A stretch of 52,758 nucleotides of DNA from Ottowia sp. GTDB taxonomy: Bacteria > Pseudomonadota > Gammaproteobacteria > Burkholderiales > Burkholderiaceae_C. Below the pieces are notes generated by a model. That model had not been told where the DNA came from, did not search any database, and saw nothing but the letters and a program-made list of their open reading frames with translations. Positions 28,110 through 36,775 of this stretch are shown here, piece by piece. The position numbers were made by a program, and so were the translations under genes. The stretch's first letter is position 1; each line of letters opens with the position of its first letter. The stretch is taken from NCBI GenBank assembly GCA_023228705.1, contig JALOAS010000011.1, positions 1 to 52,758 on the forward strand. The letters run 5' to 3'.

Positions 28110-29606
28110 TCAATACGCGGCCAACCCGCGCTCGCGCCCCCAGATCACCGCGGCGCTGCGTCGGTTGACGCCTATCTTTCCGTACAGCGCCGCGACGTGA
28201 TTGCGCACCGTGTGGCGGGACAGCTGCAGCGTGGCGGCAATCTGCACGTCGGTCTGGCCCTTGCAGATCAGCTCCAGGACCTCGCGCTCGCGCGGCGTCA
28301 GCTCGGCCAGGCCGGTGTTGCTGCCGCTTGCACGCCGCACCTGCGCCAGTTTTTCTATCATGGTCCGCGAGAACCATGACGTGTCTTTCATCACGGCTTC
28401 TATGGCCTCGTACAGGTCGGCCTCCGAGCGCTTGCGCTCGGTGATGTCCTGTACCACGCACAAGGTCTGCGTCTGTTCGTTGATGCGAACCGGCTCCACC
28501 GACAGCAGGCAGTCGATGACGGCGCCCCCGCCGGTACGCAGTCGGACCTCGCGCTTGCGGATGCCCGTGTGCGCACGCAGCGCAACCACGATATCGGACG
28601 GAAACCCCTTGCGATTGCCCGCAGCCAGGTCGGGCAGCGATTGCTCCAGCAGCGCCTGCGCCGCATACCCGCTCATGGCGACAAAGGCCTCGTTGGCATC
28701 CTGGATGCGCCAGCTGTCCTGCGCACAGATGAGCATGGGGATGGGCGCCAGCCGGAACGCCGTGCTGAAGCTCTCCTGGCTGGCGCGCAGCGAGTTCTCC
28801 GCCCGCTTGCGCCGGTCCAGGTCGATGAAGGTGAACAGCATGCAGGCTTCACCTTCAAGCTCTATGGGTTGCCCGGCAACGATGACGAACTTGTAGCTGC
28901 CGTCGCTGGCCAGCAGCAGCGATTCCTGCTGGGCAATGGTGGCATGTTCCCGCAACGCGGCCAGCGCGTCGTCCCGGTGTGCGGCGTCGTGCAGGATGTC
29001 CAGTTCATGCAGCGACCGGCCCACCACGTCGTCGCAGGTGTATCCGCTCATCTGCAGAAAGCCCCGGTTGGCCTTGATGTAGCAAAAATCGCCGGTGCGC
29101 AAGATCAGCGCCGGCGCCGGGTTGCTGGCAAAGGCGCGTTCAAATCGCTCCTCGGCACTCGCGCGTTCGGTCACGTCCTTGATGATCAGCACCGTTGCTT
29201 CGGTCTGATTCGGCACCTGCCCGGTCAGGATACCGCGCATTTCCAGTACGCGCTCGAACCGGCCCGAATCCTTGCGCGCCAGCGCCACGGTGAGTTCATC
29301 AAACGGGTCCCCGGCTGCGAGCCGGGCCAGCGGGTATTGCCGCGCGGTCAGCTTGTGGTGGTTGAGGTAGCGCAGGACAAAGCGCCTGCGGTACGCTGCC
29401 GCGCTCATCGCGAGCTCGGCAGCCTGGGCGCAGCCATGCATCTGCGCCGCGGCCGGGTTGGCCCAGGTGATGCTGCCGTCGGCTGCAACCAGCAGGATGC
29501 CTTGCGTCAGGCTGCCCAGGACTTGCTGCAAGAGGCCGGCATCCGCGCTGAGCGGATTGTGCGCGCCGCGCCGCGGAGCCCGCTTCTTTTCAGTCTTTGC
29601 GTTCAT
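28110..29606 (-). CDS. PAS-PAS-PAS-LuxR transcriptional regulator
   Basis: 498 aa from ATG 29606 (MNAKTEKKRAPRRG). Three PAS sensor domains lie at about 23-150, 155-268 and 275-393, with the post-PAS helices IIKDVTERAS and VVQDITERKRSEADLYE. The C-terminal LuxR/FixJ HTH is at 434-495 (LTPREREVLELICKGQTD, then LQLSRHTVRNHVAALYGKIG). There is no receiver or kinase domain and no membrane segment, so it reads as a cytoplasmic one-component sensor. The ligand or redox cofactor is unknown. The open frame extends to 30170, but that part is not PAS-like. The neighbour, a DUF1328 gene on the other strand, starts 279 bp away. Confidence 0.85.
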   Translation of the reverse strand: MNAKTEKKRAPRRGAHNPLSADAGLLQQVLGSLTQGILLVAADGSITWANPAAAQMHGCAQAAELAMSAAAYRRRFVLRYLNHHKLTARQYPLARLAAGDPFDELTVALARKDSGRFERVLEMRGILTGQVPNQTEATVLIIKDVTERASAEERFERAFASNPAPALILRTGDFCYIKANRGFLQMSGYTCDDVVGRSLHELDILHDAAHRDDALAALREHATIAQQESLLLASDGSYKFVIVAGQPIELEGEACMLFTFIDLDRRKRAENSLRASQESFSTAFRLAPIPMLICAQDSWRIQDANEAFVAMSGYAAQALLEQSLPDLAAGNRKGFPSDIVVALRAHTGIRKREVRLRTGGGAVIDCLLSVEPVRINEQTQTLCVVQDITERKRSEADLYEAIEAVMKDTSWFSRTMIEKLAQVRRASGSNTGLAELTPREREVLELICKGQTDVQIAATLQLSRHTVRNHVAALYGKIGVNRRSAAVIWGRERGLAAY

Positions 29607-29885
29607 GCGGCCATTTTGACGCTTTTCCGGCGCGACGTCATTGATTTTGACTGGTACGAAAGCACCAATCCATTTGGTTCGTGCACGTCTTGTCCCGCGC
29701 CGGGCCAGATCGCAGAATGATCCTGTAATCGCGACGCCATGCGCATGCTGGCGCGCCGTCTCCCGGCATGGTGCGAGGGCCAGTGCGTTGTGATTGCGGC
29801 CAGAGGCGCGGCAGGCCCAGCGGTCCGTCGGTGGATTCTGCACCGGCCCGGGTTGAACGCATGGTTTTGAAATGATGGAAAAAAC

Positions 29886-30068
29886 ATGACGCTGGAGCTC
29901 GGACTCGCGGCGGCATTTGCCTTGATCGCGATCTTTTGTGGTGCGCTTGGATTCAGCGGGACGCAGTCGCGGACTGCCACCGTTGCGCGGGCGTTGTTCT
30001 ACACGATCGTCCTGGTCACCCTCGTGTCGCTGGTGGTGGGCCTGCTGGGCGTGAGCCAGTTCATCTGA
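29886..30068 (+). CDS. DUF1328-like small membrane protein
   Basis: 60 aa with two hydrophobic helices at about 3-25 and 33-57, separated by GTQSRTATVARA. The GALGFSG turn and the VARALFYTIVLVTLVSLVVG segment resemble DUF1328/YtjA-type inner-membrane proteins, which have no known function. ATGGAAAAAAC precedes the ATG, but there is no strong Shine-Dalgarno. It is probably a stand-alone stress-type gene. A 21-nt stem-loop follows its stop. Confidence 0.7.
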   Translation: MTLELGLAAAFALIAIFCGALGFSGTQSRTATVARALFYTIVLVTLVSLVVGLLGVSQFI

Positions 30069-30081
30069 TGTTGCGCCGCCG

Positions 30082-30102
30082 GGCAGCCGTGCCGCGGCTG
30101 CC
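30082..30102 (+). terminator. Stem-loop after the DUF1328 gene
   Basis: GGCAGCCG (30082-30089) pairs with CGGCTGCC (30095-30102) around TGCCG, starting 14 bp after the stop. No T-run follows. The rest of the gap to 30307 shows no gene. Confidence 0.4.
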
Positions 30103-30307
30103 TGCGTCACGGGCAGGGGCAAGGCAGCCTTGTTTGCGCGTTTATCGGGTGAGCCCGGCAGCGCAACCACAGCGTCTCGCGCGGGTTGATGGGCGGAGGA
30201 CGTCCGGCGTACAGCAGCAGCGCCTCGCCTGCCGCCCGAGAAGTGGGGACAGGGACTGGCCGAGCCGGCACGCCGGAAGCGCGTCCCCCCTTATCGAACC
30301 GGGGCGC

Positions 30308-31408
30308 TCACTGCGCAAGCTCAAATGCATGGCCTCTCTTGGCTGCGGTGACCATGGCGCTTGCCGTGGCGACCAGCGGCACGGCAAAGAAGGCCCCGGC
30401 CACGCCGCCGATGGAAATGCCCGCCACCACCGCGAGGACCACGACCAGCGGGTGGATACGGAACGCGTTTCCTGCCAGCAGCGGCTGCAAGATGTGGCTC
30501 TCCACCTGGTTGACGACCAGCACCACCACCAGCATGAACGCCGCGCTGCCCCAGCCCTTGGCCAGCAGGGCAAGCAGCACCGCGACCAGGCCGGTGGAGA
30601 TGGCGCCCACGATGGGAATCAGCGCGCCAAAGAACACCAGCGTCGCCACGGGCAGCGCCAGCGGAATCCCGATGATGAGCGCGCCCAGACCAATGAGCAC
30701 CGCGTCAAATGCTGCCACCATGACCTGGACGCGCGGAAATTCAACCAGCACGTGCCAGCCAGCGTGGCCGGCCGCATCCAGGCGTGGCTGGGCCGCGCGG
30801 GGAAACAGGCGCACGATCCAGTTCCAGATGTTGGCGCCGTCCAGCAGGAGGAAGATGGAGACAAGCGCCGCGATCACGCTTCCGGTGATGATGCGCACTG
30901 CGCCCATGCCGGCAATCCAGGTCTGCAGGCCGATGTCCTGCGCGTGCTCCTGCAGCCATTCACTGATCTGCTCGCCCAGCTCGCCGACGCGGGCCTTGTT
31001 GAATCCCATGGGATGCTTGTCAACGGCAGACTGGATTGCGACAAACAGTGCGTCGATCTGTTTGGCCAGCTCGTCCCAATTGGCCACGGTCTGCTGCACC
31101 ACCAGCGTTGCAAGCGCCGCAATGAGCACGAGAATCAGCAGCCAGGCCACGGCAATCGCTGCCCAGCGCGGCCAGTGATGCCGCAGCAGCATGCGACAAA
31201 ATGGCATGAGCAGGGCGCAAAGCAACAGACCGAGCAGGGCCGGAACGACGATGGCGGCCAGGTACCAGACCAGGACGCCGACCACCGCCACGGCCGCAGT
31301 GATCACGAGCAGGCAGCCGGCGTAGAGCGCGCCGACCCGCAATCCGTGTGGAATGGACGCAACGGCCGGCTCCGGCGGCGTCGATGGATCAGATGGCATG
31401 GCAGTCAT
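30308..31408 (-). CDS. AI-2E family transporter (UPF0118)
   Basis: 366-aa membrane protein with about seven to eight predicted helices, including a tight N-terminal hairpin (LVITAAVAVVGVLVWYLAAI) and the C-terminal cluster VATLVFFGALIPIVGAIST. The family includes E. coli TqsA (AI-2 exporter) and Na+/H+ antiporters, so the cargo is unknown. ATG 31408 is chosen because similarity begins in this region; ATG 31399 is equally possible, and the upstream part of the frame is low-complexity. There is a 209-bp gap to the antiporter gene upstream on the same strand. Confidence 0.8.
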   Translation of the reverse strand: MTAMPSDPSTPPEPAVASIPHGLRVGALYAGCLLVITAAVAVVGVLVWYLAAIVVPALLGLLLCALLMPFCRMLLRHHWPRWAAIAVAWLLILVLIAALATLVVQQTVANWDELAKQIDALFVAIQSAVDKHPMGFNKARVGELGEQISEWLQEHAQDIGLQTWIAGMGAVRIITGSVIAALVSIFLLLDGANIWNWIVRLFPRAAQPRLDAAGHAGWHVLVEFPRVQVMVAAFDAVLIGLGALIIGIPLALPVATLVFFGALIPIVGAISTGLVAVLLALLAKGWGSAAFMLVVVLVVNQVESHILQPLLAGNAFRIHPLVVVLAVVAGISIGGVAGAFFAVPLVATASAMVTAAKRGHAFELAQ

Positions 31409-31617
31409 GGCCTCTTGCGGAGGAAAGCCGGATCGCGGGCGGCGCGTGCAAGGGCCGGTGTGGTGCTGGTCTGCCGTCTCCGCATCGTTGAGCTTCGATT
31501 GTGCCAGCGCCGGGGCACCCGCCGCGTATGCGCCGCGGCGGCGGCAGCCCCGGGCGACGTCGGGCATGCCGTGATGCGGCGTGCTGCGCGCTGAGGTCGC
31601 GGTTCGTGCGGGCAGCC

Positions 31618-33429
31618 TCAGCCGTCAGCCTGCGGGGACGCCGTTTTTGCTGGCCGCGGCGGAACCAGTGCAATGACCGTCCAGCCCTTCTGGGGCTCCG
31701 TGGGCTTGTGGTCGTTGGCGATGTGAAGCTGGCCATTGGGCGCCAGGGCAAAGAGCAAGAGCGTGTCCTCGCCATGTCGGCTCTTGAAGTCGCTCCAGCC
31801 AAAGGCCTCGGTCAGCTTGCCGGACTTGATCCTGGCGCCGCTATCCAGGCTGCTTTCAAGGCCGGACAGCGTCGTCTCCCGGCTGAACAACGCGGGCGAG
31901 CGCAGCACGTCGGCGTAGCTCTCCCGGTCGCTGGCTTCCTCGGGGGACTGGATCTGCATGTGGTAGACCGCGTTGCGCCCCAGCTTGTCGCGGTAGTGCA
32001 GGCACGCCAGGTGGTTGCGCTCGCGCCACATCGACACGCCCAGCATCCAGCCTATGGGCGTGAGGTCCAGGCGCATTTCGGCGTGGCGCGACGTGGGGTT
32101 TCCGTAGAAGGTGGGCAGGCCCGCCATGCGCGCGGCGCTGATTCCGCGCCAGTTCTCGCTGACGATGAGCACGTCCACGCCGTTGTCGCGCAGCGCCGTG
32201 GCCAGCGTGCGCGCCACCTTGTTGGCGCCAAACACCAGCACGCCGGTGGGCTCGGGCTCGGCAACGCGCAGTACGCGTGCCAGCGGCCGTGCAGCAATGC
32301 TCTGCAATACGACCGTGCCGATGATGAGGATGAAGACCAGCGGCACGAGCGCGTCTATGTCGGCCATGCCATGGTCTCCCAGCCGCAGCGCAAACACCGA
32401 CGACACGGCAGCGGCCACGACGCCGCGCGGCGCGACGAAACCAAGCAGCACGCGCTCCCGCCAGTTCAGGTCGCTGCCCCAGGTCGCCAGCCAGGCGGTG
32501 ATCGGCCGGATGACGAACTGCGCGACCAGGAAGACGAGCAGGCCGGCCACCAGCATGCCGTCCGGCAGCGGCCAGGGCAGGCGCGCGGCCAGGACGATGA
32601 AGAGCAGCGACACCAGCAGCAGCGACAGGTCCTTCTTGAACGACATGATGTCGTCCACATGCACGCGGCTGTTGCCCAGCGCAATACCCATGATGGTGAC
32701 GGCGAGCAGGCCGGATTCACTGGCCAGGCTGTTGGAGAGCGTGAACACGCCGATGACCGCAGCCAGCGTCCCGAAGTTGTGCAGGTATTCCGGAATCAGC
32801 TGGTTGAGCAGAATGTAGCCCAGCGCCACCGCGGCAATGAGGCCGGCCAGCGCGCCTATACCCACCGTGACGAGGAAAACCAGCACGGACTGGCCCTGCT
32901 GCTGGCTGATGATGCCCTGGAAGACGAGGACGGCAAACAGCGCGCCCAGCGGATCAAGGACGATGCCTTCCCAGCGCAGCGCACTGGCGACGTTGCGCAC
33001 CGGCCGCAGCGTCAGCAGCAGCGGCGTGATGACGGTGGGTCCGGTGACGCAGGCCACCGCGCCGAACAGGAACGCAACGGGCCAGCCGACGCCCGCGATC
33101 CAGTGCGCTGCGGCAGCGAGCAGGAGCACGGCGAGGATGGCGCCGTAGCTGACCAGGCCGCGGATGGCGCGGCCCGTTTCCTTCAGCTCCCGGAACCGCA
33201 GCGTCAGGCTGCCCTCGAACAGGATGACGGCCACGGCCAGCGAGACCGAAGGAAACAGGAACGCGCCGAACACCGCGTCGGGGTCGAAGACATCCAGTGC
33301 GGGCCCCAGGACGATCCCTATGAGCAGCAGCGGGAGGATGGCGGGCAGGCGGATGCGCCACGCCACCCATTGCGCAACGAGGCCGACGACGAGCAGCAGC
33401 GTCAGTAAGGTGCCGGGGGACAGGTGCAT
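31618..33429 (-). CDS. CPA-type cation/proton antiporter with C-terminal nucleotide-binding-like domain
   Basis: 603 aa, about 12-13 membrane helices over residues 1-390. TGPTVITPLLLTLR and WEGIVLDPLGALFAVL (near 130-170) carry the conserved acidic/Asp-Pro residues of the CPA1 Na+(K+)/H+ exchange core. The C-terminal part begins with VLVFGANKVARTLATAL (about 411-427), a Rossmann-like segment in place of the usual GxGxxG of TrkA-N domains; the nucleotide site may be degraded. Likely a pH or cation-homeostasis exchanger of the inner membrane. The ion cannot be told. Confidence 0.82.
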   Translation of the reverse strand: MHLSPGTLLTLLLVVGLVAQWVAWRIRLPAILPLLLIGIVLGPALDVFDPDAVFGAFLFPSVSLAVAVILFEGSLTLRFRELKETGRAIRGLVSYGAILAVLLLAAAAHWIAGVGWPVAFLFGAVACVTGPTVITPLLLTLRPVRNVASALRWEGIVLDPLGALFAVLVFQGIISQQQGQSVLVFLVTVGIGALAGLIAAVALGYILLNQLIPEYLHNFGTLAAVIGVFTLSNSLASESGLLAVTIMGIALGNSRVHVDDIMSFKKDLSLLLVSLLFIVLAARLPWPLPDGMLVAGLLVFLVAQFVIRPITAWLATWGSDLNWRERVLLGFVAPRGVVAAAVSSVFALRLGDHGMADIDALVPLVFILIIGTVVLQSIAARPLARVLRVAEPEPTGVLVFGANKVARTLATALRDNGVDVLIVSENWRGISAARMAGLPTFYGNPTSRHAEMRLDLTPIGWMLGVSMWRERNHLACLHYRDKLGRNAVYHMQIQSPEEASDRESYADVLRSPALFSRETTLSGLESSLDSGARIKSGKLTEAFGWSDFKSRHGEDTLLLFALAPNGQLHIANDHKPTEPQKGWTVIALVPPRPAKTASPQADG

Positions 33430-33598
33430 CCGAGTGCTGCTTGGGGTGGGGCGGGTGGGCGGCCGGACGGATCAGCCGGCAGCCCGTCACCTCTGGGGTG
33501 CGGGCCGCAGCAGGTGCCGGGTCCGGCGGTCAGCCAGCGACGACGGCGCAGCGACTGCGCACCGCAGCCGTGTCAGCTGGCATGCGCCATGGTAACGC

Positions 33599-35302
33599 CT
33601 ACAGCGCTTCGCTGGCGTAATCGGCCAGGCGCGAGCGCTCGCCGCGCGCCAGCGTGATGTGGCCGCCGTGCGGCCAGCCGCGGAATCGCGTGACGGCAAA
33701 GGTCAGGCCGCTGGAGCCCTCGGTGAGGTAGGGCGTGTCTATCTGGCCCAAATTGCCCATGCACACGATCTTGGTGCCCGGCCCGGCGCGGGTGACCAGC
33801 GTCTTGAGCTGCTTGGGCGTGAGGTTCTGGGCCTCGTCGACGATGATCCACTTGTTCATGAACGTGCGCCCGCGCATGAAGCTCATGCTCTTGATCTTGA
33901 CGCGGCTGCGGATCCAGTCGTTGGTGGCGGCGCGTCCCCAGTCGCCGCCGCTGTTGCCCTCGCCGCTGGCGAGGAATTCGAGGTTGTCGTCCAGCGCGCC
34001 CATCCAGGGGCCCATTTTTTCCTCTTCGGTGCCGGGCAGGTAGCCTATGTCTTCGCCCACGCTGACCGTGGCCCGGGTCATGATGATTTCCGAGTAGCGC
34101 CGCTCCTCCAGCACCTGGCTCAGGCCGGCAGCCAGCGCCAGCAGCGTCTTGCCGGTGCCGGCGGTGCCGGCGAGCGTGACAAAGTCGATCTCCGGATCCA
34201 TGAGCAGGTTGAGCGCAAAATTCTGTTCGCGATTGCGTGCGGTCACGCCCCAGACGGCGGTTTTTTCATGCGTGTATTCCCTGAGCGTGCGCAGCGTGGC
34301 CATCTCCCCGTCCACGGCGGTCACCCGCGTGTGCAGCGACGGCTCGTCGGCGGCCTCGTACCACACAAACTGGTTGACGTGCAGGTCCGCCGCAGTCCGA
34401 TCGCGGAACCGGTACCAGGTTTCGCTGCCATCCTGCCAGCTTTCCAGGTTGCGGGTCTGCCGCTTCCAGAAATCGGCGGGCAATGCGTACGCGCCGCTGT
34501 AGAGCAGGTCGCTGTCGTCCAGCAGCTTGTCGCTCTCATAGTCCTCGGCGCGCAGGCCCAGCGCGCGCGCCTTGACGCGCATGTTGATGTCCTTGGAAAC
34601 AAGGATGGTGTCGCGCTCCGGATGGCTCTTGCCCAGCGCAGCCACCAGGCCCAGGATCTGGTTGTCCGCCTTGCCGGGCAGCAGCGCGTGCGGGACGGCG
34701 GTTTCCAGCGGCTCGGTCTGGAAGAAAAGGCGGCCGCCGGCCTGCGACTGGCCGGTGGCCGACAGCGCGATGCCCTGCCTGATGTCGCGATGCGTGGTGG
34801 CGACCAGTGCGTCCAGCATGCGGCTGGTCTGGCGGCCGTTGCGCGCCACTTCCGTCGTGCCCGTCTTGTGCGCATCCAGCTCCTCGAGCACCATCATGGG
34901 AACGAAGACATCGTGCTCCTGGAAGCGGAACAGCGCCGCGGGATCGTGCAACAGGACGTTGGTGTCCAGGACGAACAGCCGCGCGGGCCCGCTTGCCTTG
35001 GCCCTGGGCGGCGTGCGCGATGCGGCGGGCGTTGCCCTGGCGTGGGTGGTCTCGGCCTGCCTGGCTTTTTCTTGCCGCGCCGCAGGCTTGTGCGGCTGCG
35101 TCACCTCGGTGACCTGCCTGCTGGCGGGCGCGGGCCTGCTTTTCTGCTGCGGCGCCGGCGCCGGCCCGGGCCTGTCAACCAGTGCGGCCACTGCGGTTGC
35201 GCCGTGACCGGAATCCGCCTCAGGCTTCTCTGGCCGGCCCTGGGTGGCGGCTCTCAGGTTGACCCGGCTACCGGGCCGGGTCGGGGGAGGGGGCAGCGGC
35301 AT
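33599..35302 (-). CDS. PhoH-family protein with PIN domain (PhoH2-type)
   Basis: 567 aa. An N-terminal Pro/Ala/Arg-rich tail (1-105) is followed by a PIN-type nuclease domain starting LFVLDTNVLLHDP (D113), then a PhoH ATPase. Walker A is GTAGTGKTLLALAAG near 381-395, and the Walker B-like motif is WIIVDEAQNLTPKQLK near 483-498. PIN-PhoH proteins are ATP-dependent RNA helicase/nucleases in other bacteria. The order with bcp upstream is conserved in Burkholderiales. The Pro-rich tail is probably disordered. Confidence 0.9.
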   Translation of the reverse strand: MPLPPPPTRPGSRVNLRAATQGRPEKPEADSGHGATAVAALVDRPGPAPAPQQKSRPAPASRQVTEVTQPHKPAARQEKARQAETTHARATPAASRTPPRAKASGPARLFVLDTNVLLHDPAALFRFQEHDVFVPMMVLEELDAHKTGTTEVARNGRQTSRMLDALVATTHRDIRQGIALSATGQSQAGGRLFFQTEPLETAVPHALLPGKADNQILGLVAALGKSHPERDTILVSKDINMRVKARALGLRAEDYESDKLLDDSDLLYSGAYALPADFWKRQTRNLESWQDGSETWYRFRDRTAADLHVNQFVWYEAADEPSLHTRVTAVDGEMATLRTLREYTHEKTAVWGVTARNREQNFALNLLMDPEIDFVTLAGTAGTGKTLLALAAGLSQVLEERRYSEIIMTRATVSVGEDIGYLPGTEEEKMGPWMGALDDNLEFLASGEGNSGGDWGRAATNDWIRSRVKIKSMSFMRGRTFMNKWIIVDEAQNLTPKQLKTLVTRAGPGTKIVCMGNLGQIDTPYLTEGSSGLTFAVTRFRGWPHGGHITLARGERSRLADYASEAL

Positions 35303-35330
35303 GGACGGCTCCTTGCTCGGTCAAAACGCC

Positions 35331-35355
35331 AAAGGCCGCCGGGACGGCGGCCTTT
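35331..35355 (-). terminator. Terminator downstream of bcp
   Basis: AAAGGCCGCC (35331-35340) pairs perfectly with GGCGGCCTTT (35346-35355) around GGGAC. On the minus strand the stem ends in CTTT, followed by GGCGTTTT. It lies about 95 bp past the bcp stop and 29 bp before the phoH start. Good candidate for a factor-independent terminator or an attenuator ahead of phoH. Confidence 0.65.
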
Positions 35356-35449
35356 GCAGGTGTGGGGAGGGTGCTGCCAAGCCACGCAGGTGTTCTCTGG
35401 CGTTGTGGCTTGCGCTGGACATGAGCGGCCTGGTCCGCAGGCCGCAAGG

Positions 35450-35926
35450 TCAGGCGGCTTTTTTCAGGACCTTGACCGCCTGGATGACTTCGCTGACGTG
35501 GTCCTTGACCTTGATCTTGCGCCACTCCTGCACCAGGATGCCATCGGCGTCGATGAGGAAGGTGCTGCGCTCTATGCCCTTGACCTTCTTGCCGTACATG
35601 ATCTTGTTCTTGACCACGCCAAACATGTGGCACATCTTTTCTTCGGTGTCGGCGATGAGCTCGAACGGCAGGTCCAGCTTTTCCTTGAACCTGTTGTGCG
35701 ACTCCATGTTGTCGCGGCTCACGCCAAACACGATGGCGCCGGTCTTGACGATCTCGTCGTAGTTGTCGCGAAACTCCATGGCCTCGCGGGTGCAGCCTGG
35801 CGTGTCGTCCTTGGGATAAAAATACAGGATGAGGACCTTGCCCAGGTGAGATGTGTTGGTAACTTGCACGTCGCCGGTGGCTTCGGCTTCAAATTCGGGT
35901 AGTGGTTTATTCAGAACAATCTCCAT
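35450..35926 (-). CDS. bcp: Peroxiredoxin, BCP/PrxQ family
   Basis: 158 aa. Thiol peroxidase reducing hydrogen and organic peroxides in the cytoplasm. The peroxidatic cysteine is C45 in TPGCT. Position 50, the usual resolving cysteine of E. coli BCP, is Met here (TREAM); C99 (KMCHMF) is the only other Cys. The enzyme is therefore probably 1-Cys or uses another partner. AGAGG precedes ATG 35926. The region 35927-36212 upstream has no gene. Confidence 0.92.
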   Translation of the reverse strand: MEIVLNKPLPEFEAEATGDVQVTNTSHLGKVLILYFYPKDDTPGCTREAMEFRDNYDEIVKTGAIVFGVSRDNMESHNRFKEKLDLPFELIADTEEKMCHMFGVVKNKIMYGKKVKGIERSTFLIDADGILVQEWRKIKVKDHVSEVIQAVKVLKKAA

Positions 35927-36180
35927 GGGGCCCTCTGTTCAAAGACTAATTCCGTCACACTGGCGTTGTGCTTTTGCACGCGCCGTGTTGACGATCCGGA
36001 AAAAAACCGCTATGTTCGGGTTGCCAAGGAGTATCTGCCGCTCTTGCAGCCGGACCGGCCTGCCACAATGCTGGCGTCTGCGTCAGCGGTTGAATGCTGC
36101 GTGGAAGTCTGGCGGATCCCTGGCTGCCCGAACCATGCTGGCTGAACGCCTATTTTAACCGATTGCGCGATCAGATGACG

Positions 36181-36203
36181 CGTGTGGGGGCAATGCCCCG
36201 CAC
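36181..36203 (-). terminator. Stem-loop after the Mth938-like gene
   Basis: GGGGC (36187-36191) pairs with GCCCC (36195-36199), with CGTG/CACG as a lower stem across a small internal loop, beginning about 10 bp after the stop on the minus strand. No T-run, so moderate support. Confidence 0.4.
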
Positions 36204-36212
36204 GCCGGCCGC

Positions 36213-36575
36213 CTAAAGGAGCAGGGCAGCGATCACGCGGCGGCCTTCGCTGGCCAGGATGTTGTACGTGCGGCAGGCCGCCTGGGTGTCCATGGTTTCC
36301 ATCCCGATGCGTGCCGCAGTGAGCGGACGCAGCCAGGCCGGGCGCGGGAACCGGATCGCGCTGCCGCTGCCAAACAGGATCACTTCGGGTTCGGCTTGGG
36401 CCAGCTCCGCAAAGTGGCCCTCGGTCAGCGCGTCAAAATCCGGGCAGGACCAGGGGCGGTAGTTGCCGTTGCTGTCCAGGATGACGTTGTGCGCAATGCG
36501 CTCGCGCCCGACCATGATCCAGCCTTCGCCATACGCGGTGATCGTGGTGTCAAACAGGTCAGACTGGAATTTCAT
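36213..36575 (-). CDS. Mth938-like domain protein (DUF498)
   Basis: 120 aa from MKFQSDLFDTTITAYGEGWI. The DUF498/Mth938 fold is recognisable from VGRERIAHNVIL and EPEVILFGSGSAIRFPRP; it is related to mitochondrial NDUFAF3. Function is unknown in bacteria. The ATG at 36608 (11 codons upstream) is not favoured because the family starts at MKF. It is divergent from alaA, with about 200 bp between. Confidence 0.8.
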   Translation of the reverse strand: MKFQSDLFDTTITAYGEGWIMVGRERIAHNVILDSNGNYRPWSCPDFDALTEGHFAELAQAEPEVILFGSGSAIRFPRPAWLRPLTAARIGMETMDTQAACRTYNILASEGRRVIAALLL

Positions 36576-36583
36576 AATAGGAT

Positions 36584-36775
36584 ATGCGGTTTGCGGGCCG
36601 GGTTGCATGCAAGTTTAGTGCGTCCGCAGTCGCCCTGCTTGCTGCGGTTTTTGGCGCGGGCAGCAATTGGCCGCCTGAGGCAGGCACGGGGGTGCCATGT
36701 GCATCGCCTGGCGGCGCCCGGGTAGAGCCCGTACAAGACCGTACCGCGCCGTGGGCGCACTGGACCAGATCATGA
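36584..36775 (+). CDS. Possible small exported peptide, weak
   Basis: 63 codons between the Mth938-like gene and alaA, starting MRFAGRVACKFSASAVALL. The start resembles a signal peptide (basic n-region, then hydrophobic FSASAVALLAAVFGAG). AGGAT lies immediately before the ATG, too close for a normal ribosome site. The stop overlaps the first ATGs of alaA. There is no family resemblance. It may be chance in the divergent promoter region. Confidence 0.18.
   Translation: MRFAGRVACKFSASAVALLAAVFGAGSNWPPEAGTGVPCASPGGARVEPVQDRTAPWAHWTRS

Noticed and set aside
31501..33408. 635-codon plus-strand frame opposite the antiporter
   Set aside because: Very hydrophilic reversed reading of a membrane protein gene; no motif.
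33659..35902. 747-codon plus-strand frame opposite phoH and bcp
   Set aside because: Same antisense effect; low-complexity composition and no motif.
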